DNA of 64,000 nt, taken from Spirochaetaceae bacterium (GTDB taxonomy: Bacteria; Myxococcota_A; UBA9160; UBA4427). Both the position numbers and the translations under genes were made by a program. Position 1 is the first letter of the stretch. Every line of letters starts with the position of its first letter. Positions 40,980-49,429 of the stretch are shown piece after piece. The notes below the pieces were generated by a model. That model was not told the origin of the DNA. It did no database searches and worked only from the letters and a program-made list of their open reading frames with translations. Where the stretch lies: NCBI GenBank assembly GCA_020632655.1, contig JACKFD010000013.1, forward strand, positions 1-64,000, given 5' to 3'.

Positions 40980-42686
40980 GTGACACTCTGGAACGAGCAG
41001 GTCCTGCTGCTGGTGGTCGCGTTGCCGGGTGCGGTCGCCGTCGGCATCGCGCTGGTCGGTCTGCTCACGTCCGTGCTCGGGCTGCCCGCCCTGCCGGCCG
41101 CCTTCTGGCGCGGCGTCGGTGTCGCGACGGCGGCGCTCGACTTCGGGCTCGCCCTGCTCGGTCCGCTGCGGCGCTTCGATCCCGAGCAGCTGGGCCTCCA
41201 GCTCGTCGCGCGCGTCGGCTGGCGCGATCTCGAAGGACTGCATTGGCTGCTCGGCCTCGACGGCATCGGTCTCTGCTTCCTGCTCGTGACGACCGCGCTC
41301 GTGCCGCTCGCGCTGCTCGCCTCGCGCGCCCAGCTGCGCGAGTCCGCGCGCACGGAGGTCGCCCTCGCGCTCGTGCTCGAGACGGCGCTGCTCGGCACGA
41401 TCGCTTCGGCCAACCTGCTGGCCTTCGTCTTCTTCTGGGCGCTGTCGGTGCTGCCGATCCTGGTCTGGGTCGGGCGCTTCGGCGGAGAGGGGCGCAGCGC
41501 CGCGGCCTCGCGCATCTGGGCGACCGAGTCCCTGGCGCTGGCGGCGCTGCTCTTCGTGGTCTTCGTGCTGCGCGACGCGAGTGTGACGCAGCTCGGTCGT
41601 CCGGTGCTCGACCTCGCGACGGCCGGGCCGATCGGTGGACCGGCCGTACCCTCGCTCCTCGACGTGTTCATCGACCCCGCCGACCAGACCCTGCTATTCG
41701 TCGCGCTCGGGCTCGCGCTCGCACTCCGCATTCCGCTCGTGCCACTGCATTTCTGGCTGCCCGCGGTGCACGCGGCGGCGCCGACGCCGCTCTCGATCGT
41801 GCTCGCGACGGGCTTCGTGCAGACGGCGGCGATCGGGCTCCTGCGCTTCGGACTCCCGCTCCTGCCCGATGCGGCCCGGGCGGCGGGACCCTCGATCGCC
41901 GTGCTCGGGATCGTCGCGCTCGTCTACGCCTCCCTCGTCGCGCTCGTGCAGAAGGAGCTTCGGCGACTCGTCGCCTGGTCGTCGATCGGCTACGCGGGCT
42001 TCGCGGTCTTCGGCATCGCGACCCTCGACATCCAGGGCATCACGGGGGCCGTGGTCCAGCTCGTCACCCACGGACTCGCGACGTCGGCGCTCTTCATGCT
42101 GACGGGCTTCCTGGCCACCCGTCGCAAGACGACCGAGGTCGTCGCCTTCGGCGGGCTCGCGAAGCCGATGCCGGTCTGTGCGTTCTTCTTCGGGCTGATG
42201 ACCGCGTCGCTGATGGGGCTGCCGCTGCTCGGGGGGTTCGTCGGCGACCTCTTCGTGCTGCTCGGCAGCCTCGGCACGCGGCGCGAGCTCTCGCTGGTGG
42301 CGCTCGTCGCGATGGTCGTCTCGGCCTCCTACCTGCTCTGGGTACAGCGCCGCGTCTTCCTCGGCCCCGTCGACGAGCCCGCCAATCGCGGCCTGATCGA
42401 CCTCGATCGCGTCGAGCGCTTCGTGATGCTCGCGATCACGGTCCCGATCGTCGCGATCGGTCTCTATCCGAATCCGCTGCTGCGGCGGATCGAGCCGGCC
42501 GTGCTCGAGATCCTCTACGAGATGGATCGCCGCGCGCTGCCGGAGGAGGGTGAGCCGCAGGACGGCCCGCCGCCCGCAGAGGAGGGCGCTGTGGGCGGGG
42601 GCGTGGCCCGGCGCTCGGACCCGCCGCGCGCGGAGGCGCGGGTCGCGTGGGCAATCCGTGCACCGCTCGCGGGGGTGCGTCGATGA
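40980..42686 (+). CDS. Divergent NuoM-like (complex I subunit M/ND4) membrane protein
   Basis: Encodes 568 residues from GTG 40980. ANLLAFVFFWALSVLPILVW aligns with the NuoM helix F-F-W-E-L-M-L-V-P, so Glu144 is Ala. LALRIPLVPLHFWLPAVHAA has Arg for Lys234, and ATGFVQTAAIGLLRFGLPLL has Gln for Lys265. GGFVGDLFVLLGSL has Asp for Glu407. VQKELRRLVAWSSIGYAG and the remaining helices are well kept. The C-terminal 50 residues are a charged extension. Overlaps the NuoN-like start by 4 bp. Confidence 0.82.
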   Translation: MTLWNEQVLLLVVALPGAVAVGIALVGLLTSVLGLPALPAAFWRGVGVATAALDFGLALLGPLRRFDPEQLGLQLVARVGWRDLEGLHWLLGLDGIGLCFLLVTTALVPLALLASRAQLRESARTEVALALVLETALLGTIASANLLAFVFFWALSVLPILVWVGRFGGEGRSAAASRIWATESLALAALLFVVFVLRDASVTQLGRPVLDLATAGPIGGPAVPSLLDVFIDPADQTLLFVALGLALALRIPLVPLHFWLPAVHAAAPTPLSIVLATGFVQTAAIGLLRFGLPLLPDAARAAGPSIAVLGIVALVYASLVALVQKELRRLVAWSSIGYAGFAVFGIATLDIQGITGAVVQLVTHGLATSALFMLTGFLATRRKTTEVVAFGGLAKPMPVCAFFFGLMTASLMGLPLLGGFVGDLFVLLGSLGTRRELSLVALVAMVVSASYLLWVQRRVFLGPVDEPANRGLIDLDRVERFVMLAITVPIVAIGLYPNPLLRRIEPAVLEILYEMDRRALPEEGEPQDGPPPAEEGAVGGGVARRSDPPRAEARVAWAIRAPLAGVRR

Positions 42687-44176
42687 GTCGGGCGGCGCTG
42701 CCGATCCTGCTGCCCGCGCTGGGGGCGCTGCTCGTGCTGGCGGTCGATCTGCTCGGGCGCACCCGTCCGGTCGACGCCGCCGCGGCCCATCGTGCCACGG
42801 CGCTCTCCGGCATCCGCCTGGCCGCCGTCGCCCTGCTGACGTTGGGCGCGATGGGGCTCTCGCTGCGCGGGGCGGCACCGGTCGCGGTCGGCTCCGTGCT
42901 CGCAGTCGACGCCTTCGCGACGCTCGCCATCCTCTTCCTCGTCGGCTGGGCCTTCCTCGTGCTCTGCCTCTCGCTCACGCATTTCGGGATGGCGCGCTCG
43001 CGACCGGCCGAGCCGCTCGCGCTCCTGCTCTTCTCGCTCGCCGGGCTCGCAGCGGCGACGGCGACGCGCGACCTGCTGACGTTGCTGGTCGCGCTCGAGC
43101 TGGCCTGGCTGCCGCTGGTCGCGCTGATCGCGATCGACTCGCGCAGGCTCTCCTCGAGCGAATCGAGCCTCAAGGCGTTCTTCGCGCACGGCTTTGCGAG
43201 CCTCGTACTCGCCCAGGGGCTTGCCTTCGTCTTCGGTGCGACGGGTCGGCTCGAGCTCGACGCCCTGTCGCAGGCGCCGGGGCAGCCCCTCCTGCTCGAC
43301 GTCGGCGTGGCGCTCTTGATCGCGGGACTGCTCGCGCGGGCGGTCGTCGCGCCCTTCCATCCCTGGTCGCCCGACGTGCACGAAGGCGCGCCGTCCTTCG
43401 TCACGACCTGGATCGCGACCGGGGTGCAGGCGACGAGCTTCTTCGTCCTGCTGCGTCTGCTGCACGCGCTCGTGCCCGCGGCGGACGGCGACGGTGCGGT
43501 GCGGGTCGTCGCGCGTCTGCCGGAGCTGCTCGGGGTGCTCGGCGTGGTCGGGCTCGTCTGGGGACACGCGATGGCGCTGGTGCAGATCGGTCTGCGGCGG
43601 ATGGTCGGCTGGCTCGGCGTCGGGCAGGCGGGCTTCTTCACGCTTGCGCTCGTCGAGGCGCGGGGCGCGGGCGGCGAGGCGCTCTTCTTCGCCCTCGCGG
43701 CCGCGGGGATCGCGGTGGCCGGCGTGCTCGGGACGCTCGCGTCTCTCAGCCATCACGAACGCGCCTGCGAGAACGTCGGCGACCTGGCAGGCATGGCGCA
43801 GCAGAGCCCCATTCGCGCGGTCTTCTTCGCGCTCTTCCTGCTCTCGCTCGCGGGCTTTCCCGGAACGATGGGCTTCGTTGCGAGACTGCGCATCCTGTCC
43901 GCGCTCGATCAGGGGGGACATCGCGGGCTGCTGCTGGCGGGGCTCGCGGCGACGGTGCTCGCGCTGATCGCCGCGGGGCGACCGCTGCTCGCGATGTTGC
44001 GGCCACCGGAGCTCGGTCGTCCGACGAGCCGCGCGCTCAGCCACGAGCAGCTCGTGCTCGCGCTCTGCGGTGCTTGCATCCTCTACCTGGGGCTGGCACC
44101 GCTCGGCGAGGTCGGCAACGTCGCGAGCTGGCTCGACGCGCGCATCGATCTCGCCGTCGCGGGCCTGCGCGACTGA
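42683..44176 (+). CDS. Divergent NuoN-like (complex I subunit N/ND2) membrane protein
   Basis: Encodes 497 residues. RDLLTLLVALELAWLPLVAL keeps the TM5 glutamate (Glu133 equivalent), and SSSESSLKAFFAHGFASLVL keeps Lys158. LLARAVVAPFHPWSPDVHEG has Arg for Lys217, TTWIATGVQATSFFVLLRLL has Gln for Lys247, and GFPGTMGFVARLRILSALD has Arg for Lys395. Of the three antiporter-like subunits it is the one with the TM5 Glu intact. It is last in the cluster, 15 bp from the convergent selB. Confidence 0.8.
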   Translation: MSRAALPILLPALGALLVLAVDLLGRTRPVDAAAAHRATALSGIRLAAVALLTLGAMGLSLRGAAPVAVGSVLAVDAFATLAILFLVGWAFLVLCLSLTHFGMARSRPAEPLALLLFSLAGLAAATATRDLLTLLVALELAWLPLVALIAIDSRRLSSSESSLKAFFAHGFASLVLAQGLAFVFGATGRLELDALSQAPGQPLLLDVGVALLIAGLLARAVVAPFHPWSPDVHEGAPSFVTTWIATGVQATSFFVLLRLLHALVPAADGDGAVRVVARLPELLGVLGVVGLVWGHAMALVQIGLRRMVGWLGVGQAGFFTLALVEARGAGGEALFFALAAAGIAVAGVLGTLASLSHHERACENVGDLAGMAQQSPIRAVFFALFLLSLAGFPGTMGFVARLRILSALDQGGHRGLLLAGLAATVLALIAAGRPLLAMLRPPELGRPTSRALSHEQLVLALCGACILYLGLAPLGEVGNVASWLDARIDLAVAGLRD

Positions 44177-44191
44177 TCCGCGCCCGGTCGC

Positions 44192-46204
44192 CTACCAGCG
44201 AGGCGTGCGGCTCAGCAGGCGCCGGACGCTGCCGTCGCGGCGGGTCACCTGCAGGTCGTCGAGCAATGCCATCAGCGGCATCGCCGTCCGTCGGCTCGTC
44301 CCGATCAGCGCCTTGAGCGCCTGGGTGTCGAGCGCGTCGTGCGCATCGAAGTGTGCGAGCACCCGACCCACCAGCTCGAGCACGGCCGCACGATCGAAGA
44401 AGAGATCGTCGGGCGCCGCGATCAAAGCCCCCTGCCGCTCGAGATAGTGGGCCAGCGCGCGCAGCCGGGTCGCATCCAGGCCCGTCTCGTCGGCGATCGT
44501 GCGCAGCGCGGGCGCCTCGAGTCCGGCCTCTGCGAAGCGCCGGGCGAGTCGATCGGCGATGCCCCGCTCTTCGTCGTCGAGCCGGGCCGTGAAGCCCGTG
44601 CGCGACACGACCTCGCCGTCGATCGCGACCGCGCCGGTCTCGGCCAGCCGGGCGACCAGCGCGGCCCGCGCGGCGGTGGGCACGTTCCCGGGCAGACCCG
44701 CCATGAGAGCCGCTCGTGACATGCCGGGCTGCAGCGGATCCCCTTCGTGGAAGGCGTCGAGGGTCTCGAGCAGCGCCGAACGCAGCCGGTCGGCCGCCTC
44801 CCGGGACATACACAGACGCGCGTCGAAGCATTCGATCGCGCCGGCCTCGACGAGGCGCGCGAGGATCGAGTCGATCGCTTCGCCGTCGAGCCCGGTCTCG
44901 CGTCGCAGCCCCTCGAGGTCGGCGCCGGAGAGCGCCGACCGCTCGATGCGCGCGAGCAGTCCGGCGGTCTCGTCGCCTCGCGCGATCCGTTCGAGCTCGG
45001 CGCGCAGGGCGGGGTCGCGACGGCGGCGATGGGGCGGGGCGACGTCGAGCACCCGGCCACCGCCGAGGGTCGCGCCCACCCCGGCGTCCCGCGCGAAGCC
45101 GCGGATCACGAAGCGGTCGCCGGGCAGCAAGGCCAGGGGCGGGCCTTCGACGTGGATGCGGGCGAAGCCCGTGCCGCCCGGCTCGACGGGCTTCTCGCCG
45201 ATCGGGGCGACGCGCGCACGCCGCTCGGTCGTCCCGCAGAGCAGCTCGACCGAGGTCGGCTCGGCGAGCGGCGTCTCCCGCGAGAGCCAGCGCAGCGTCG
45301 CGTCGAAGACCGTGGTCGGTAACAGGGCGGCGGGCTCGGTCAGCACGTCGCCGCGATGGATCTCGTCGCCCGCCCGGTCCTGCAGGTTCACGGCGATGCG
45401 CGCACCGGCGAGACTCGTGGCGACCTCTTCGCCGTGGCGCTCGAGGCCGCGGATGCGCGCCTTGCGCGCGCCGGGCTCGAGCACGACGGCCGCACCGACG
45501 GCGAGGGGTCGGCCGGTCCAGGTGCCCGTCGCGACCGTGCCGAAGCCATGCTTCGTGAAGACCCGGTCGATCGCGAGGCGGGCCGGGCGGCGATCGTCCC
45601 GGCGCGCGGGCGCAGTGCGCACGAGCGCTTCGAGCGTCGCGCGCACGGCATCGAGTCCTTGGCCCGTCTGCGCACTGGCCGCCACGATCGGTGCGTCGGC
45701 GAGGGGCCCGGCGGCGAGTGCATCGCGCACGTCCTCCGTCGCGAGCTCGAGCATCTCCTCGTCGACGAGATCCGACTTCGTCAGGACGACGAGACCGCGC
45801 TCGACACCGAGCAGCTCGCAGATCGCCAGGTGCTCGCGCGTCTGCGGCATCACGCCCTCGTCCGCGGCCACGACCAGCATCACGAGGTCGAGCCCGCTCG
45901 CGCCGGCGACCATCGTGCGCACGAAGCGCTCGTGGCCCGGCACGTCGACGATCGCGACGGCGAGATCGTCGGCGAGGGCGAGGGGCGCGAAGCCGAGCTC
46001 GATCGTGATGCCGCGCGCCTTCTCCTCGGGCAGGCGGTCGAGGTCCTGTCCGGTCAGCGCGCGGACGAGCGCGGTCTTGCCGTGGTCGATGTGGCCGGCG
46101 GTGCCGAGGACGAGGGGCGGGGCGCCGGGGGGAGCGGGCCCGGGGTCGCGGGCGGGATCCCGGGCGGCTTCGGTCCGACGGTCGAGAGGCTGCGCCCCGG
46201 ACAC
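44192..46204 (-). CDS. selB: Selenocysteine-specific elongation factor SelB
   Basis: Encodes about 670 residues from GTG 46204. The GTPase domain has GTAGHIDHGKTALVRALTG, the switch KARGITIELGFAPL, DVPGHERFVRTM, and TKSDLV. EF-Tu-like beta barrels follow (IDRVFTKHGFGTVATGTWTG). The C-terminal third contains winged-helix repeats that bind the SECIS hairpin (IERSALSGADLEGLRRETGL; LFFDRAAVLELVGRVLAHFD). It delivers Sec-tRNA to UGA codons. selA, selC and selD are not in the window. It lies 11 bp downstream of serS in the same direction. Confidence 0.92.
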   Translation of the reverse strand: MSGAQPLDRRTEAARDPARDPGPAPPGAPPLVLGTAGHIDHGKTALVRALTGQDLDRLPEEKARGITIELGFAPLALADDLAVAIVDVPGHERFVRTMVAGASGLDLVMLVVAADEGVMPQTREHLAICELLGVERGLVVLTKSDLVDEEMLELATEDVRDALAAGPLADAPIVAASAQTGQGLDAVRATLEALVRTAPARRDDRRPARLAIDRVFTKHGFGTVATGTWTGRPLAVGAAVVLEPGARKARIRGLERHGEEVATSLAGARIAVNLQDRAGDEIHRGDVLTEPAALLPTTVFDATLRWLSRETPLAEPTSVELLCGTTERRARVAPIGEKPVEPGGTGFARIHVEGPPLALLPGDRFVIRGFARDAGVGATLGGGRVLDVAPPHRRRRDPALRAELERIARGDETAGLLARIERSALSGADLEGLRRETGLDGEAIDSILARLVEAGAIECFDARLCMSREAADRLRSALLETLDAFHEGDPLQPGMSRAALMAGLPGNVPTAARAALVARLAETGAVAIDGEVVSRTGFTARLDDEERGIADRLARRFAEAGLEAPALRTIADETGLDATRLRALAHYLERQGALIAAPDDLFFDRAAVLELVGRVLAHFDAHDALDTQALKALIGTSRRTAMPLMALLDDLQVTRRDGSVRRLLSRTPRW

Positions 46205-46215
46205 GGCGGGCCGAC

Positions 46216-47493
46216 CTAACGCGGACCGATCCGGTCCACCCCCACGTAGGGCACGAGGGCGCGGGGGATCGTGACGCTGCCGTCGGCCTGCTGATGGTTC
46301 TCGAGGATCGCGACGATCGCGCGGGCATTCGAGATCGCCGTGCCGTTCAGGGTGTGGACGAGCTCGTTGCGCTTGTCGCCCTCCCGCTTCACGCGCACGC
46401 GCAGGCGGCGGGCCTGGAAGTCGGTGCAGTTCGACGTGCTCGTGATCTCGCCCCAGTCGCCCGACTCGCCGCGGCCGGGCATCCAGGCCTCGAGGTCGAA
46501 CTTGCGGTAGGCCGGCGCGCCGAGATCGCTCGAGGCGATGTCGATCACGCGATAGGGGATCTCGAGGGCGTCCCAGATCCTGCGTTCCAGGCGGAGCAGC
46601 TCGGCGTGCTGGGCCTCCGAGTCCTCGGGCCGACAGAACACGAACATCTCGACCTTCGTGAACTGGTGCACGCGGTAGAGACCGCGGCTCTCCCGGCCGT
46701 GGGCGCCCGCCTCGGTCCGGAAGCAATGCGAGACGCCCGCGAGCTTGAGGGGCAGCTCGTCCTCGGAGAAGATCGTGTCGGCGTACATGCCGCCGAGGGT
46801 GATCTCGCTCGTCCCGATCAGGCAGAGCTCGTGTCCCTCGATCGAGTAGATCTGCGACTCCTCGCCGCGCGGGCTGAAGCCGAGCCCTTCGATCACGTCC
46901 GGTCGGGCGAGGTCCGGGGTCACGATCGGGACGAAGCCCTCGGGCAGGATCTGGTCGAGGGCGAAGCGCTGGAGCGCGAGCTCGAGCAGGGCCGCCTCGC
47001 GCTTCAGGTAATAGAACTTCTGTCCCGCGACCGTCGCCGCCCGCTCGAAGTCGACGAGATCGAGGTCCGCGGCCAGCGCGAGGTGGTCCTTCGCCTCGAA
47101 GTCGAAGCGTCGGGGCTCGCCGCTCGTCGCGACGAGCTTCCAGTCGTCCTCGCCGCCGCGGGGGCTCTCGGGATGCAGGAAGTTCGGCAGGCTGCGGAGT
47201 GCCGTTTCGAGCGCAGTCTCGGACTCGCGCAAGGCGAGCTCGGCCGCCGCGACGACGTCCTTCAGCCGGCGGCCCTCGGTCGTGTGGGCCTCGCGCGCCT
47301 CGGGGTCGAGCTTCTGCTTGCCCGCCTTCTGATGCTCGTTGCGGAGGCGGTTGGCCTCGTTCAGCTCGTGGCGGAGTGCGTTGACCCGCGCGTGCAGCGC
47401 GATGGCGGAGTCGACGTCCGCCCGGACGTGGCGCGCGCGGCAGCTCTCGACGATCTCGTCGCGGCGTTCCTCGAGGATCCGGGCGTCCAGCAT
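46216..47493 (-). CDS. serS: Seryl-tRNA synthetase
   Basis: Encodes 425 residues. An N-terminal coiled-coil arm (residues about 30-105, EANRLRNEHQKAGKQKLDPE) binds the tRNA variable arm. Class II core: LCLIGTSEITLGGMYADTIF, motif 2 FRTEAGAHGRESRGLYRVHQ FTK, and motif 3 GTAISNARAIVAILENHQ with its Arg. It charges tRNA-Ser and also tRNA-Sec, the substrate of the selenocysteine pathway, making the selB neighbour functionally sensible. ATG 47493 is preferred over 47511. Confidence 0.94.
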   Translation of the reverse strand: MLDARILEERRDEIVESCRARHVRADVDSAIALHARVNALRHELNEANRLRNEHQKAGKQKLDPEAREAHTTEGRRLKDVVAAAELALRESETALETALRSLPNFLHPESPRGGEDDWKLVATSGEPRRFDFEAKDHLALAADLDLVDFERAATVAGQKFYYLKREAALLELALQRFALDQILPEGFVPIVTPDLARPDVIEGLGFSPRGEESQIYSIEGHELCLIGTSEITLGGMYADTIFSEDELPLKLAGVSHCFRTEAGAHGRESRGLYRVHQFTKVEMFVFCRPEDSEAQHAELLRLERRIWDALEIPYRVIDIASSDLGAPAYRKFDLEAWMPGRGESGDWGEITSTSNCTDFQARRLRVRVKREGDKRNELVHTLNGTAISNARAIVAILENHQQADGSVTIPRALVPYVGVDRIGPR

Positions 47494-47644
47494 GACGGCG
47501 TAGGGAAGCACACGCCCCTTCGCGACGCCATGAAACGGGTACTAGGCGCAGGCCGTGCGCAGGATCGCGTGACCGGTCGCGAATCCGGTCCTAGAGTCCC
47601 GGCGTCGGGGGACGCCCGACGCGACGCAAAGCGAGGAGATCGTC

Positions 47645-48826
47645 ATGGTGCATCGGTCGGCTTGGGGGGAATCGATGGGGCGCTGCCAGGGCGCGGGCTC
47701 GGCGACGGGTCGGCGCGTCGCCGCGGCGCTCGCGATCCTGATCGGACTGGCGCTGGGGCTCGGCGCGCTCGGCTGCGGAAGCGGCGAGGGCGACGGGGGA
47801 TCGGGTGCTTCGAAGTCGTCGGAGCCGCCGGTCGACCCGCACGCGCCGCCGAGCGTCGATGCGGCGGCCCTCGCGAAGAAGGCCGCGGCCGTCTTCGGCA
47901 AGCTGCCCGCGGCCGCGGAGAAGGAGACGAACCCCCTCACGCCGGCGAAGATCGACCTCGGCCGGATGCTCTACTACGACACGCGCCTCTCGAAGAACCA
48001 CGACGTCGCGTGCAACTCCTGCCACAAGCTCGATGCCTTCGGCGTCGACGGCGAGCCGACCTCGCCCGGCCATCGCGGCCAGCGCGGCGAACGCAACTCG
48101 CCCACGGTCTACAACGCCGCCCTGCACCTCGCGCAGTTCTGGGACGGGCGGGCGGAGGACGTGGAGGCCCAGGCGAAGGGGCCGGTGCTCAATCCGATCG
48201 AGATGGCGTCGCCGTCCGAGGAGCACGTCGTCGGCGTGCTCGCATCGATCCCGGGCTATGTCACGGCCTTCGCGGAGGCCTTCCCCGACGACGAGACGCC
48301 GCTCAGCTACGACAACATGGCGCGGGCGATCGGCGCCTTCGAGCGCAAGCTGATCACGCCGGGTCCCTTCGATCGCTTCCTGGCGGGCGACCTCGACGCG
48401 CTCGACCCCGCCGAGCGGCGCGGACTCGACGCGTTCCTCTCCCTCGGCTGCATCTCCTGCCACAACGGCGCGACGGTCGGTGGCCTGCAGTACCGCAAGC
48501 TCGGCCAGATCTTCCCCTACGAGACGAAGGACCCGGGTCGCTTCAACGTGACGGGCAACGAGGCCGACCGCTTCGTCTTCAAGGTGCCGTCGCTGCGCAA
48601 CGTGGCCGAGACCGGGCCCTGGTTCCACGACGGCTCGATCACGAGCCTCGAGGAGGCCGTCCGGCTGATGGGCTACCACCAGCTCGGGCTGACGCTCGAG
48701 CCGAAGCAGATCGCGGACCTCTCGGCGTTCCTGCGGAGCCTGACGGGCGAGATCGACGCGGGCTACGTCGCCCGGCCGGAGCTCCCGGCCAACGGACCGG
48801 ATACGCCCGCGCCCGACCCGAACTGA
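47645..48826 (+). CDS. Di-haem cytochrome c peroxidase (MauG/CcpA family)
   Basis: Encodes 393 residues. The signal peptide ends with a lipobox-like LGALGCGSG, so it is probably lipid-anchored in the periplasm. Two c-type haem motifs are present: CNSCHK (near residue 122) and CISCHN (near 271). Peroxidase features include KIDLGRMLYYDTRLSKNHDV, PTVYNAALHLAQFWDGRAED, and FKVPSLRNVAETGPWFHDGS. It reduces hydrogen peroxide using cytochrome electrons, or acts as a MauG-like oxidase. A GAGGAG site precedes ATG 47645. Confidence 0.92.
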   Translation: MVHRSAWGESMGRCQGAGSATGRRVAAALAILIGLALGLGALGCGSGEGDGGSGASKSSEPPVDPHAPPSVDAAALAKKAAAVFGKLPAAAEKETNPLTPAKIDLGRMLYYDTRLSKNHDVACNSCHKLDAFGVDGEPTSPGHRGQRGERNSPTVYNAALHLAQFWDGRAEDVEAQAKGPVLNPIEMASPSEEHVVGVLASIPGYVTAFAEAFPDDETPLSYDNMARAIGAFERKLITPGPFDRFLAGDLDALDPAERRGLDAFLSLGCISCHNGATVGGLQYRKLGQIFPYETKDPGRFNVTGNEADRFVFKVPSLRNVAETGPWFHDGSITSLEEAVRLMGYHQLGLTLEPKQIADLSAFLRSLTGEIDAGYVARPELPANGPDTPAPDPN

Positions 48827-48941
48827 GGTCGGGGCGCGGAGGGTCGGACGCGCGCGGCGACCTGAGATCGGGGCGCGGAGGGCCGGACGCGCGCGGCGAC
48901 CTGAGATCGGGGCGCGGAGGCACGGACGCGCGAGTCGAGCA
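48825..48941 (+). repeat. 39-bp tandem repeat, three copies
   Basis: Units begin at 48825, 48864 and 48903, each containing GATCGGGGCGCGGAGG (GGTC in the first). Copies 1 and 2 differ at a few positions; copy 3 decays after GGCACGGACGCGCG. They fill the gap between the peroxidase stop and the GlsB-like gene. The period is a multiple of three, so it leaves frames open, but no protein uses it. Confidence 0.75.
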
Positions 48942-48964
48942 CTCGCCGAGCGGGAGGAGGTGCC

Positions 48965-49213
48965 ATGGGAATCCTGAGCTGGCTCTTGTTGGGGCTGATC
49001 GTCGGTGCGCTGGCGAAGTGGATCATGCCCGGACGCGATCCGGGCGGGATCTTCATGACGATCGGCCTCGGCGTCGCCGGCGCCTTCGTCGGCGGGCTGA
49101 TCGCCTCGACCCTCGGCATCGCGACGGCGGGTGGCTTCAGCCTCGGCGGGATCGCCGTGGCGACGGGCGGCGCCGTGCTGCTGCTCTTCGGCTACCGGAA
49201 GCTGAAGAGCTGA
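48965..49213 (+). CDS. GlsB/YeaQ/YmgE-family membrane protein
   Basis: Encodes 82 residues and is almost entirely hydrophobic: three helices (MGILSWLLLGLIVGALAKWI; GIFMTIGLGVAGAFVGGLIA; AVATGGAVLLLFGYRKLKS) joined by the family motif MPGRDPGG. Formerly called transglycosylase-associated proteins; often stress-induced, function unknown. A CGGGAGGAGG ribosome site precedes ATG 48965. Confidence 0.9.
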   Translation: MGILSWLLLGLIVGALAKWIMPGRDPGGIFMTIGLGVAGAFVGGLIASTLGIATAGGFSLGGIAVATGGAVLLLFGYRKLKS

Positions 49214-49272
49214 GCTGAGCGGACCGTGTCGGCGAATCCGACTCCAGCCACGAGACGTCTGCGCCGAAAGGC

Positions 49273-49302
49273 TTGACGAACGATCGTTCGTTCGTCGATA
49301 AT
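49273..49302 (+). promoter_or_regulatory. Sigma-70-type promoter with overlapping palindromic operator before the P450 gene
   Basis: TTGACG (49273-49278) and GATAAT (49297-49302) are separated by 18 bp. A perfect 16-bp palindrome ACGAACGATCGTTCGT (49276-49291) lies over the -35/spacer. An overlapping 22-bp dyad GACGAACGA-4-TCGTTCGTC spans 49275-49296. TetR-type repressors commonly use such sites. The start codon is 128 bp downstream. Confidence 0.6.
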
Positions 49303-49429
49303 CGGCGGGCCGCGACCTGCGCCCGTCGCGTCGCTCGTCCGATGCGCCCCCAGTCCCCGTGCTCCGCCGCTCCCGATGGGTGCGCGTGCGCCCGGGCATC
49401 GAACACAGAGACTAGAGAGGAGCTCCTCG

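Noticed and set aside
44192..47493. selC (tRNA-Sec) near selB
   Set aside because: The gaps around serS and selB are 11 and 15 bp, and no long-acceptor tRNA with a UCA anticodon was found elsewhere in the window.
48825..48941. CRISPR array
   Set aside because: The repeats are directly adjacent without variable spacers, are only three in number, and no cas gene is nearby.
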